This document shows positions 44,056-57,700 of a stretch of DNA of 64,000 nucleotides, in pieces. Under the pieces are notes generated by a model. The model was not told where the DNA came from, did not search any database, and saw nothing but the letters and a program-made list of their open reading frames with translations. Origin of the DNA: Anolis sagrei (taxonomy: Eukaryota > Chordata > Lepidosauria > Squamata > Anolidae); the NCBI RefSeq assembly GCF_037176765.1, contig NC_090025.1, positions 167,326,822 to 167,390,821 on the forward strand, given 5' to 3'. Numbering within the stretch: position 1 is the first letter of the stretch; the number at the start of each line of letters is the position of its first letter. The position numbers and the translations under genes are program-made.

Positions 44056-47000
44056 GTTTACGTATATGCATGTGTGTGTGTATATCTGGATGGATTCACA
44101 TCTTAAAATACATGTGTGTGTGTGGATATATATGCTGGATGGAGTTACACCTAAAAAAATACCTGTTCTGACTTACCCACAAGAACAAACCTACAGAACA
44201 TATCTTGTTTGTAACTTGGAGAATGCCTCTACATAGTAAATTCTTAACTGATATAAAGATGTGATCCAACTCCATTACTTACCACATCAGTGGAGAGCCA
44301 CTGCTCAATATCCTCCATATGTGTAGCTTGGGGGACAGGAATCTGACAAAGGAGGAAAAAGGAACAAGGCAGAGAATAACAAGGAGAATCATGGACCAAA
44401 AGTACTCTTTTCTCTTTATCATCCATGGAACTGAAAGCCAGTTCAAAAGACATGTTTTTCAATCAAGAAAACTTTCAGAACCCACCCCTAATATAGCTTC
44501 CTGCTAAAGCATAATTTGGCAATGCTATTTTGGGGAAACTATTCCCACAACTCTAAAGCCAGCATATTCAGTGGTGAAGATGGCTAAGGTATTCTTGAAA
44601 TTTTCATTAAAAGTAACTTTGATAAGGCATGGCAACACCAATTAAAAATAATTAATCATGCTTATTTCTATGTCTCTGGCTTGGTCTTGCTTTCCAGAGG
44701 GCTGATTTTAAATGTTTCCCACATTCCTTTAAATTTTTATGATGTCACAAGGGCAAGATATTTAGAATTGTTATCACTCAAATGCAATCAAGTGCAATTT
44801 TTTGGGTATAGCTTGTGCATCCATTGGTTTTTTTAGATTTAAATATCACAATGTGGAAAGAAGGGAAAGGATCATATAGGTCATAAGCACAGTTAAATTT
44901 TGCGCAAGGAAAAGTGCATTTTTGCAGAACATTTTTGAAAATTGCAACAAACTGCCTGCAACATGGTGTACTAAATTTCAGATAGTCAATAGTCAATTCA
45001 GATAGTCAATAATGAGATGTCCAAAGAGAGGGAGAGTGTGTACTTAAAGTTTCTGAACACTTCAGGACACAACGTCATATTCTGCAAATTTTCTTCTCTA
45101 TAGAGAGGAGGCAAATGTCGTAACTGTTTACAAAGCAGAATTTACACATACTGAACCACATTCCAATGACAAAGAAAAAGTGCCTTTGTGTGTTTGCCTT
45201 GACTTCCTGACGTTAATGTTGTTTAATATTTTCTCTTCGGTAGGCACACAATTATTAGTCGAACAGGACTGCCCTGGTGCTGACATGTCAGACCTTTCAA
45301 GGCTTTTTCACCCATTTGCTCTCGCTCTTCATGTTATTTTACATGTAACTTTTACTCTGAGTGAAATTCACAAAAGGTGTAAAGGCCCAGGATTATTCTG
45401 ACCTCTCCCTTTCACACTGAAATGTGTGAAATGAAAAGAAACTGCTATGTTTCCATCTTCATTTGGCAAAATATCCTATAGTCTGTGACAAACCAAGGGC
45501 TGTTAGACTGAAAGATTTGTTCTGCATAGTCTAACTTATTTAAATGGAAGCAACCACAGAAGGTTCTCCCATACTTTGGCATAATCCTAGGCACCCGAAT
45601 AGCCCACCTATCTTCAGCCAGCCTCTGTCCAGATGCTCAGACAGACTTACGAAAGAGAGACTATATTTAAAACAAACAGAAGCAAATGGCCATCACATTT
45701 TTGCTATATAAATAATAAATAAAAACTTTATTTTAGGAGGGAGCAAGCTTGTTTTCTGTTTCCCTTGAGACCAGGATGCAGAACAATGGCTTCAAACTAC
45801 AGGAAAAGAGATTCCACCTGAACATTAGGAAGGACTTCCTGATTATGAGAGCTGTTCAGCAGTGGAACTCTCTGATCCAGAGTGTGGTGGAGGCTCTTTC
45901 TCTGGAGGCTTTTAAGCAGAGGATGGCCATCTGTCGGAGGTGCTTTGAATGTGATTTTCCAGCTTCTTGGCAGGGGATTGGACTGGATGGCCCATGAGGT
46001 CTCTTCCAACTCTATGATTCTATGATTTATATTCTGCCTTATCTTCCTGATGCTTGTGTTATTTGAGGTAACTGACTGCTGCTGTTGGTTTGTGACTAGA
46101 TGGACCTGGATTAGATCCAGGAAAACAATCTGTGTACATTGGCATAGGAAATTAAGCTATACAGGCACACACTGATGTTTTAGGCAACAACTAAGACCTA
46201 CGAAATTATATTTTGGACTGAAATTGATGGGATGATGCACTATAATGCCAAAAACATGAAAAAGGGGTAGGCATAAGGTGATAAAACTCTCACCATTCTA
46301 AAACTGGTCCCTGTGCCAAATCAAGTATTTGAGTTTGAAAAAGTGAATATTGTCTCCATACCAAGAATGTTCAAATGTGAGATCTTTTCCTTTCACAACA
46401 CAACTGAATAGTACAGAAGTAATCTCTCCCAAACCCCTGGTATAAAGCAAAAGCAGCTGGCACAAATCCAGATTTCTGAATGCAATAGAAAACATCAACA
46501 ATAAAGTAAACAAAGAAGGACCATCAATTGCTCCCACAAGTGACCTTAAAAAGAAGTTCCTGGTATTTAGTGCAGTTAAATTTGTGGATCCTTTGCTGCC
46601 AAAGTGATGAAAAGGAAGAGAGCAACCCAAAGCGATAGTTTTCTTCTTGCCCAAGAAAAGATTGTTTAAAGCTAATATCCAGAGCTATTCCTAAACCAAT
46701 CTCTTTCCTCTGTCAAGGTAAAGCTCTTCTCACTCTTTCCTCATCAGACTTATTACTGTAAACTGGAGAGGGACTTATGGAGAAGAGGCATAATTTAGGA
46801 TTATGCCAAAATCTCCGTTATCCTCAGAGCTTTCTTGAACAGAAGAGAGAGATGCTTATTTATACAAGAAAGCTGGAACAATGCATGGGGACACATTTGA
46901 CAAGGCATCTCAATTGGTATATTTGTGTAGGTGTCGTACAATTTGGACTGAGAACTTTGGAATGACAGGCGGCCTAATGCTATTGATGTTGCTAGGATAC

Positions 47001-49628
47001 ATTCAATCCATGCTGGCATTTACAAAGAGTTGTGGGGACAGTCTTCAAAGAGGGAAGACAATTAGGAGATGATGTTTAGAAAACCACAATAAAGAAAAAT
47101 ATGTAATATTTAAGAAATCCTTTATTGGGACACAAAAAGAGGTAGCCACTTACTGACACTCCTTTACTCCACTGGCAATCCTCCTTGTTTCGAAAACAGC
47201 TATACAGTCTAATGTATATCAGTGTTACTTCTGCAGTCTCTAGATAGTGTGCAATGCTAGTGTTATATAAAGTAGCAAGGATATGCTCTATTCAGAGACT
47301 ACAATTTTTGTCATATTAAGGTAAGCAAGGATGATCATACTTTACTCCCACTTTTTTTCCCTTCATGTCAGGGGCAACTTGAGAAACTGCAAGTCGCTTC
47401 TGGTGTGAGAGAATTGGTCATTTGCAAGGACCTTGCCCTGGGGATGCCTGGATGTGTTACCATCCTTTGGGAAGCTTCTCTCATGTTCCCGCATGAGAAG
47501 CTGGAGTTCACAGACAGGGCTCACCCTGCTCCCCAGATTTGAACCGCCGACCTTTTGGTCAGCAGTACTGCTGGCACAAGGGTTTAATCCATTGCACCAC
47601 TGGGGGCTCCTGCTAATGTTGCTGGACAGGATCTACTACGACACATGTCAAACTCAAGACCCGTGGACTGAATCCAGCCAGTCATGTCATTTTATGTGAC
47701 CTTCCAGATGCTGGGCTACAGCTCCTGTAATAAATCATTGGACATCGTGACTAGAACTGATGGGAGTTGTGTTGTAGTAATATCTGAAAGGCTGCAGTTT
47801 CTTCTGTTTACTCAAGATAGTGGGGTGTATTGTGTGTGACTTAAAAATTGCCTTTAACCTCAGAGCAACTAGTGCTGTTGCGTTGCGATTCCCATTGTTC
47901 CCAGTCTGCATAGGGGATAACCAAACATGATGAAAGCTGCCATTCAGTAACACCTGCGTACCCGAACTGGGTAGAAACTAAAAAGTATTGACTACAATGT
48001 CAAAAAATTGTAATTGCCCTCTGTATTCATGGATTCAATGGCCCATTGAAGACAACCATAAGTCTGATGTGGCCCTTGATGAAATGAGTAGGACACTCCT
48101 GTCCTATGACATTCCTGTGGCAATCTTGACTATGGATATTCACCAACATCTAGAGGGCCGATAACTCTACAACCCTACAATAAGTTGATAAGGATGAAAG
48201 TCTGTATTTTCTTGATTGCTTTCACTGTTACTAACATTTCCCACATCCAGGTATCTTACTGGAATGTTTTCCCTGGTTTCCAGTCTAGTCGGTGTTTGTC
48301 CCCATACACTGTTCCATCAGCTCCACACCCTTGCGTAGCAGCCTCTAATCTTGACTTTCCAGCAGAGACACATTCTCACCATTCCTTGGCGCATCATCCA
48401 GTTTGAAATGGGGGCTTCATCGGTGGATGCACCTGGCTCCAGCTAGTTAAGAAAAAACTTGCTTTGAAAAGTGGGAAAGTGTGGGGCAGGGCGGGAGGGC
48501 AGGCAAGCAACCTCCCTGTTTATGCACCTAAAAAGGAGACCAGACTTCTACAAATGCAATCTGATGACTGTGGCATCATAAAGACAGACCAGCTTCAAGC
48601 TGATGATAGATCTATCAATGAAACATAATAATCTATAGTCTCTGGATGGATCCACCCTGTGTTATTACTAACCTATATTTTCATACTTGCTGAGAATAGT
48701 TTAGAAGGTTCTTGTCTTTCTCCTTATATATACTTAAGAATGAACTGTCTGAAACAGGCATAATTTTTCATTTTTATTGCCTTTGCCTGAATTATATATT
48801 TGGTGCTGTTGTTGACTGCTTTAGGAACAATCATGTGAAAAGGGTGCATATGCCATTAATATCCCAAGTACAAACAGGTGCATCCAAGTCATTCATCTCT
48901 TTTCACCATGGGGAGGTAGATAGACATGTTGTCACTATGTGGGTGAAACACTGGGGATAAATGAAAGCCTCAGTTTAGATATGAAGTACATGTTGAAATA
49001 CAGGAAGGCAATGTATCAATATCTAAAGCAACTGATGAATGGACTAAACAATGTTTGATATCAGCCTTTTCCAGTTGTTCCCTGGAGGTAATGCAATTCT
49101 AATTCAAGTGGAGGGTAAAAGGATGATGAAGGCTGATTTATATGAAATTTGGGTAGTTTGTTATAATTAGCTCTTGTGGAAAATCTTTACAGATTACTAC
49201 TCACCGCTCCTGTATTCTGCTGCCTGGCATCCAAGGCTCCAGCTAGTCCTTTTGTGGCTAGAGGGTCTTCATACTTTACTCTGAAAGAGAAAACATATCT
49301 AAGCAGAGAGTCTGTTGAAGATTGCAGGAACCTGCATCCCCTCTGAAGTCATAAACATAAATATTGTCATTTTTATGGGAATATGTTAATCAATATTTGA
49401 ATAAATGGATAATAATACCAAACTGAGAATGGGAAAATGTGATTTTCTGGAAGCATTGCACAATTGTTTAACTTTATTTTGTAAGCAGCACTAGAAACTT
49501 CTCTTAAAATGAAAGCTGTGATTCTCACACATATTACAGCTATGCTGCAGCAGAACTATATGATACAGATAGGTTTGCATTTACCTTTGTTCTATTCTAT
49601 GCAAGCACATAATGCTAATTCACATTTC

Positions 49629-49674
<46 letters not shown>

Positions 49675-51742
49675 TGTTTTTGTCTAATAATAATAATAAT
49701 AATAATATGTTTATAACCCGCCCTATTTCCCCAAGGGGACTCAGGGAGGTTCTTTGTCTCAGGAGACGCTTATTACGGAATATGAGTTGCAGTTGTTCTT
49801 GGGCACAGATAACACAGCCCTGCAATGATAAACCTTTTCCAATATTGTAGTTGTTCTTTTGAGTGCTGAATATCAGAAAACAAAATAAAGCTATGTATTA
49901 TGTCACACACAGTTCTTTCAAAAATCTCATTACCAATTCAAATGCTAATTTTAGTCAGTCATATCTTGCAACATAGAAACATCAATACAATATAAGAAAT
50001 AATTGTTTGTGGTGGAGCACATCAGAGGACACTTTGGGATTTAGAAAGCCAAATTCCTATAAAACCAGAAGTTTTGTTTAAAAAAAATTAAGACCCTCAA
50101 TGCCGTAGCCCTGTGAACTATTCCTGATCAACCAGGGCATGCACAAATGCAGAAATACTATGGCATTCAAATATATTCTCAGAGAAACAATTTCATGTGC
50201 GTAGAGACCCAATGGCTCCATGCCTCAGTTTAGACTGTATACCGCCACACCCTCTGTCCTCAACCTCTCATTGATGCAGATAATGTCTTACACAGATAAG
50301 CCAAACTTCCATGGGGTGACGATGTGCCAGCAGTGAGATGCCCCAGGCCATGTTTCTGCCCCTCCCATGGTCATTGAGAATTGTTCCCTTTCAGAGCCAA
50401 GGGATTAGGCCACCTCTGTTCAAATTTTTCAAAGAAGTGCTCGTCAGTGAAGGGTCCGCTGTGCACGATGGCGTCAATGACGAAGAAGAGTGCTACCACC
50501 ATGCCGCTGATGAGGCAGAATGGCAGGAACGGTTTAAGCTGTTGCCAGAAATTCCACGCACAGATGTTCATGAGGTTCTGGGGAAGACAGAAGTCCAGGT
50601 CCTGTAGTTGCCCACAAAGGGGAGGGAATCTCTATCAAGCAGCAAAGCCACAGGAAAAAAAGGTCAGCCAATGTGTGAGAGAGCAATAGAACAGATAGTC
50701 CCAAGCTGGCAAAAACACTGAAGTGCTAGGCAGCTACTCCAGTGAGAGAACGAAGAATAAATAGAAGGTGCTTCTTTAGTGGAAAGATCACTCTCCTCCC
50801 ACCTCGGTCAGAGGAGGATCAAGTTGTGCTGAAGAAGAACGCTGTCCGGATCCTCTGTAGTTCTCCAGGGTGGGAGAGAATGACCAAAATGTAAGTCCGG
50901 AGGTTGAGTTTCAGCACAACATCAGCAGCTTCTGACTATTTCTCCATATACGTCTACTCTATTCCATATCCAGTTTTACAGCAAAGACAGCCTCCTTCTT
51001 GAAGCCTGGTATGTGTCACAGCATCCGGACTCCTTTCAGATAGTGAATCAGTTAGCTCTTTGAGAAAACAGTCTCCGAGTCCAGCATTATAAAGCCTTCA
51101 GCAGTGATGAGAAGGGTGCCAAAGCCATCTAGAAGCATGCTGGCACCTAGCCTAGTCTGCTAAGTGTTTGTGTGAGTGTGTATGAGTTTTGTGTTCAAGC
51201 GTAACTACACATGGCCAAGAACAAACATCTGTTTCTAGCATCAAAAGTCGGATCACAGAGCCGAGAGGAAACAGAAATTTAGCCACATAGAAGGCCAAGA
51301 CAAAATATTTGCAGCCTGACAGAACTTAGCATTTCTTTTCCAAATTTCCCTTAGTAATTTTTTAAACAGACATTTTGCAAGCTAGGTGAATATTTTTTAA
51401 TTATCCTTATATTTCAGCTTTAAAATCATGATGTCCTGGTAGAATAATAGTAATAATAATAAAATTTCATTGTTACTTGCCTCCCCTAATGGTTTGAGGC
51501 AGGGTGCAACACAGTCAAAACATATCAACATAAAATAAATACAACAAAATACATATATCAAAACACAGGGAACAAAGATAAGAATACAGGGCAATACAAA
51601 TAGAATGAGCTGGAATGGCTTCTCCTTTGACCTGCTCTGCTTGAAGAAGGAATGTATGTGGGTTTTTTTTTTTGGGGGGGGGGGGGTATGATTTTACTGC
51701 ATGTAAAAATCCTGTGCTTAAAGGTGGGATACAAATATTATT

Positions 51743-51784
<42 letters not shown>

Positions 51785-54700
51785 GCTGTCATTACAGTGG
51801 AACACATCTGGTGGCAGCAAATTGCAATAGGAAGGGAGTGGGAATAGTTTTGGCTTTCCAAACTTTTGGCCCAACCTTATACCAAGGCCCACAGCTTGGG
51901 CTTTTAACCTGTCTAGCAACTCTTACAACATCTAAAGTTACTGTAACTCATATAGCAGGCGTAAACAAGGCATATGACTCAAGGAGTAAACAACTCTGGG
52001 TACTGCAAGGCAAAGCAAGTTCCCTCTTGAGGTAAAAAAAATCATTCCCAGTCAAAAAATAAAGGACTATATCCAAAGACACATGCAAACTACTTGTATT
52101 TATCAGATTTGTTTTAAAAAGGAAACAGCACGCTTCAAAAACTTTGAAAATTCCATTCAAGCATGGTATGGTGAAACACTACGATAGGTTATGTTTTACA
52201 TTTTCCAAAGTATTAAACTCAGACAGAAGCAGGCTTGGGCAGAAATGCCACAATAATTGAAAACCACAAGTAAACATTCTCTAGATATGGCATGAATGAT
52301 GCACCCCTATTTTCAAATTACTAATATGAACATATGTGTAGCTGAGCATTATTTTTCATGGGGCTATGTTTACACTTCTGAGCATTCTCTGGGGCACTGA
52401 CACACAACTCTGCACTCCATTTGGGTCATGCTATTAAAAATAAATTACCCACCCCATGGCTGCTACAATTCCTGGAGGCCATTAAAGAATGAGAATGAGA
52501 ACAAACCAAGGAAAACGTGTAGAAAATGAGAAAGTATATGTTAATGTGTCTGAGTGAGCACGTGTGTGTTTGGACCAAACAATAAAAACATCATAACTTC
52601 TAAAAAAAACTCAGGGTATTTTGTGGTTTGGGAACAGGCTGTCTGCTCCTGAAGTCTAAAATTCCATCACCAAAGATGACCCCAAATGATGACATCAAAA
52701 GTGCCCTGGACAGCTGCTGCACTTCAATCGATTGTATAAAGGCAAATAAGAGGCCAACGGAAGAGCAATGATTCACATGTGGACTTTTCCCTACCCAGAT
52801 AAACTGGAAACACGCAGACTAAATCAAAGCAATCTGGAAAAATATGTTTCTAATAGAAGTACACTGGGAATGGAAAACACTGATCTCTAGGAAACATGTT
52901 CAGGGTAGCTGGGTTGGCCTTGAAGCAAAATACAACAAAATCAAAAGTCCACAATACAATACCTTTACTAGGCCAACTAAAAAAGCACAAAATACATCAT
53001 ACAAACTTTTAAACATCCACTGGCTTCTTCATCAGGCAAATGAGTCCCCTTGGGGAGATAGGGCGGAATACAAATCAAGTTTATTATTAATGAGTTCAAA
53101 TCATGCAGAAGAAAAACAATGATGATGTTAGAACTACAGGCCTACATTTTGTCTTAAGATATTACTTCTATAGTTAGTTAAAAAGGTAGAGGGACATCAA
53201 TGAAGGCTGAGGGAATCTCATTTTTTTTGGCCATGTAAGGCCTGGGAAACAAAGAGCTCTAAATATAATCAAATTTCAATCCTATTAGCAACAGAAATGT
53301 AGGTTCCATTGAAATCCAAGCTGACTTTGTCCTGTGGATGTGACTGGCCCCTTTCTCATGCAAAAAACATTTGACTATCAAGAAGTCTCTGTACTGTTAC
53401 ATCTAGAAAAAACTTTTAGTTGCTGTAAAGGTAAAGCTTGCTAATTTTTGTCCAAATGAAAGCGTTCTACCTTTCTTGGAAGAAGAAACCACATAGAGTT
53501 AAATCAAAGAACCTGGACTGACACCCACTTGTTTAGGAGTTTCTGCTTCACTGGCAGCATGATAGACAGCCCTGACTTACTTGAACCAATCCCAATCTCT
53601 CAGAAACTGTCTCCATCCTATAAATACACCTGATGTCAATGTTTAGTTTTTCATTTTTCTTTGCTTATGATAAACTAGATACTGTATTAGGGATTAGCAA
53701 TTTGCCTAAATAACATGAAACGACATAAAGGGCAGAGAATCTTGTTACATGTATGTGTTACTATTATTGTTATTGTGTACAACCCTAAAATAAACCTATC
53801 ACATGGTTTGTTCAGAGGGCACATGCCTTTGCCTTCCTTTGAGGCTGAGAGAATGTGTTTTTTCCAAGGTGACTAAGTGGGTTTCTATGGATGAGCAGGG
53901 ATTCAAATCTTGATCTCCACAGTCATAGTCCAACATTCAACCTGCTACATCACAAACCACCTTTTTTCCCTAAGAAAAGCCTATGGAAGTCGATAAGTAA
54001 CATGAAGGCACATACACAAATGTGCTACTATGTAAGTTAAATATATAGCTTGCATTTAAAAGAATCAGTCTTACTGATGTGAATCTATAGCGATACAAAC
54101 CAAAGTCTGTACTACAAAAAAGCTGAATATTTTATGGTAGTCTGCAATATTTTTCGTATTTTTCCTCTTACAATTGCCAATTTATCCTGCAACATAAATC
54201 ATTTTATGCAAATAATTAAATAAGGTGCTGTCACTCACTCTTTGCGCTGCTCAGCTAAGGAGCTGCCACGGGTTAGTGCAAACATGTCAAACTCTTCCTC
54301 TAATTTGCCAGCATTGTTAAGTGTCTGCAGGCCAGCACTGACACTACCTGAACCCAGATCTGCAAGACATAAAGAGACAGAAACAAGGTGATACCTAACA
54401 CATTAAAATAAACTATATCAAAAAGAGTGCATGAAATACAATGGTTGCAACAAACAAAACAGGACATTTTGGATTAGAACATATTGCTTGTTTACAGACA
54501 TAGTACACATACCGAAGAATATTTAAATTAATGTTCTGTCATTCTCAGCAGTTTATTTAAAGGAGTTCAAAAGTAAAATTCTTTCTTGACATACACAAGA
54601 AATAAGTGCCAAATTTCTCTTCCAGCCCATATACATTAAGATAAGATGCCATGATACAGCAAGAGACTGTTCTGAAAGTTTGCTAACCAGATTTACCTCA

Positions 54701-57700
54701 TCTTAGGTGAGCATACTGATATGAACAGCTATGCCAAAACACATACACATAGATAGACACAGACAGCAACACGATTTACATTGCAATCAATAGGTAATGA
54801 TATTCAACAATTAACATGTATATTTTAGTTTTACAGGATTTATACTATTACTTTATGTTTCAGAATTTCACACTTCTTAAAGCAAGGGAATGGAAGAATG
54901 AAAGATAGAGACTGGAGTCACAGAGGCTGGTGACCAGATAATTATGGGGTTAGAGAGACAAAGAAATGCACATCACAGGGCTACTGTCAGGTTACTCACT
55001 CATTCCTGCAAGCTGAGATGAGAGTGTGTTGGTGGCTTCTGGCTCTTTTTCTGCTGGTGTAGCACTAGGTCCCATGTCAATTAAATTGCTGGCATTTTCT
55101 GCAGTGTTTTCCTGCTTTAAAGAGAACATTTACTTGCTGTTGTCAATGATTGTGGCATTTCTGCCCAAGCATGCTTCAGTCTGATAGTTTAATACTTTGG
55201 AAACTGTAAAGTATTACCTATTACTCAAATGCCTAGAAAATATGCAGTATAGCAGTAAAGGCCACTACATGCCAGACACTGCAACTACACTTGGCTATTT
55301 AGGCAAGTACCATTAATTTTATTAACATTTTATTAACATTTTAATTCACCATCTAAAAGCATAATAGGAAGAGAAGGAGCAGCTTTGCTTGCAGCAACAT
55401 TAAAATCAGTAGGACTTGCAAACTTAAAACAAAGCCCAACTATATCAGGGATAGGCAAATTGTGGCCCTGGAGTATTGATCTTTCTCCAAAGTGACTATG
55501 ATTACAAGGGAGTGTGGACTGCATTTCTATTACATCTGGAGATCTCCAGGCCTCCCATCTTGTAATAAAAAATGATTTTTTGCAAACCTTTTTTTAAAAA
55601 ACCCTTTAACCCCAAGATGTGGGTGCATAAAGGTAGCTTACAGATTGCATCTTCCTCTTCCCTCATGTAATGGAATTACCGCTGTCAAGCTCAATCTCAG
55701 ATATATGGATTTGTCACACTCATAATCCAAAAGTGTTTCTTGCAGCATTTGACCATATTCTGCTAATGAATAACAACCACCAAACTGTGTTAATCCTCAA
55801 CTTACTTTAGCAGACTGTCCGGTATGGAGTCGTTCGAACCTATGAGAAAGAGAGAGATGAACTTCAGAGGAATGTGGTGAGCTGCTCTGCTTGGGAGAGA
55901 GAGAGGGAAAAAGTAGGGGAAGGGGGATGGGATTTAGGAATACCGTTCATGACGTATGAAAATGTTGTTGAGATTGTCATTGACAATGAGCAGCTCCTCT
56001 GTTAGCTGTTCATTGAGGATGCGGGGAATCAGTTCCAACACACGCTGCTGCATCGCTTTACACGTCCGGTTCAGTTCCTGCCCATGGCAAGAGAATGTAC
56101 ATTGTGAGACCCAGACTACAGAAACTGTTAAGAAATGACAACTAATAAGCAGCTGGAACTAAAAATCCAGTCCCATGGGAAACTAAGTCCAACTCTGTTG
56201 TTTCTGGGCTGAACCAAATTATGCTCCTGTTCATGGGACAAACAGAAGTCTTTCCTTCCAGCCACTTCTTACCTGGAGCAGCTCAAAATCAGAGGTTTCA
56301 GCTTTTCCTGGCACGAGCTCAGTTAGCATTTCAGACATCACTTTCACATTTCCATTCACTACTTCTAGCTCACTGCGTAGTTTCCCAATCTGAAAAAATA
56401 CAGGCAGGTGGGCTTCCAAGTACCAAAGAAAGGTATCTAATGTCAGTTCATTTACCCAGTATAATCTACTTTTTTCCAGGATTTCAGACAGGCCTCTGTC
56501 CCCATTTTACTATGTATTATTCTTTAACTTGTGGTGTGGGGATCTTAATCACTAAAATCTTACAGAAAGTAAAGCACATGCTTGCTAATGTATTTCTCGT
56601 TACAGTCTTTTGGCTGATTGGGGCCTCCTGGGATTCCCCTTCCTCATCTTATGGACTTCCAAATTAGCAGTATGATTTGAAATATGCCTTGCCTCCTGAT
56701 CCTAAGGCTCAAGTGCCTTGTTAAGTTCCTCCATTTTGGAAGATCTGCTGCAATTGGAGTCAAATCATATGCAATACATAAAATGCATTGAAAAAGGTTT
56801 AGTCTACATGGTTGAATGGGCAACTGGAAATTTGGCCAAAAGAGTTTTGTCACTAAGTAAAAGTTTAAATCCAGTTTTTTCTGATCTGGTTCAAACATGG
56901 AGGTCCAGAAGACTGGGGACAGTGGGGGAAACTACCATGGGGAAGGCCAGCTTTGTTCCCTTGCCATAGTTGGTTTTGGACTGCTATCACACAAAGTTTT
57001 CCCACTGTCCCTGGCTTCCTCCCGTGCTGTCTCCTTCTTAATGCACTGCTGGCATGCTGCTGGCATGGAGCCCCACCAAAAGTAGCCCTGCACTCTCAGA
57101 CGAGGAAAAAAAACCCTGTCTGATGAGGTGGCATGTCACAGAAAACTATATAGCATAGGGGCTATAAGAGTGTGCCAGGAGGTCATCGCTTCAAATGTGT
57201 GTGACTTTATCTAAATGGCCTTAGACAAGACATTGTTTCAATTTGAGCCCCACTCAAGAGGTAATAAAACTGATATTAAGAGTGCTCAATGACTATTCTA
57301 GCATTATTTTGCCTCTCCACTGCAGATTAAGCAAGCATTAATGTACTGACTGGTCTTTGCACTGACAGTGTTCAGAAAGAACACTGATTTCAGAGGTAGA
57401 AGAAAACGGGGAACTTCTCACTCTGAGAATTTAATCAAGTTCTATATCAGCCAGATTTTCACAGCCTGTGTGGCCATTTCATGTCTCAACAGATTGAGGC
57501 AAACAGGATCTCTGTTTTGTGTATCTGTAGAAGCAAATGTAAAACTCATCACCTGGTGTTGTTCATCTGCATGGCAATCCCAATTAAAAGTGAGGAACAG
57601 AGTGGCTCACTGATTATAGAAAAATTCAGACAAAATACCTTCCAACATCACCACTAGGGCGAAGTTCCTCTTACCTGATCTGGTGTAGGTGTGATGGGGG

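Noticed and set aside
49509-49850. Frames with long Asn, Leu or Ile runs (also near 8068, 22823, 23341, 23421 and 51652)
   Set aside because: They are (AAT)n microsatellites attached to LINE tails.
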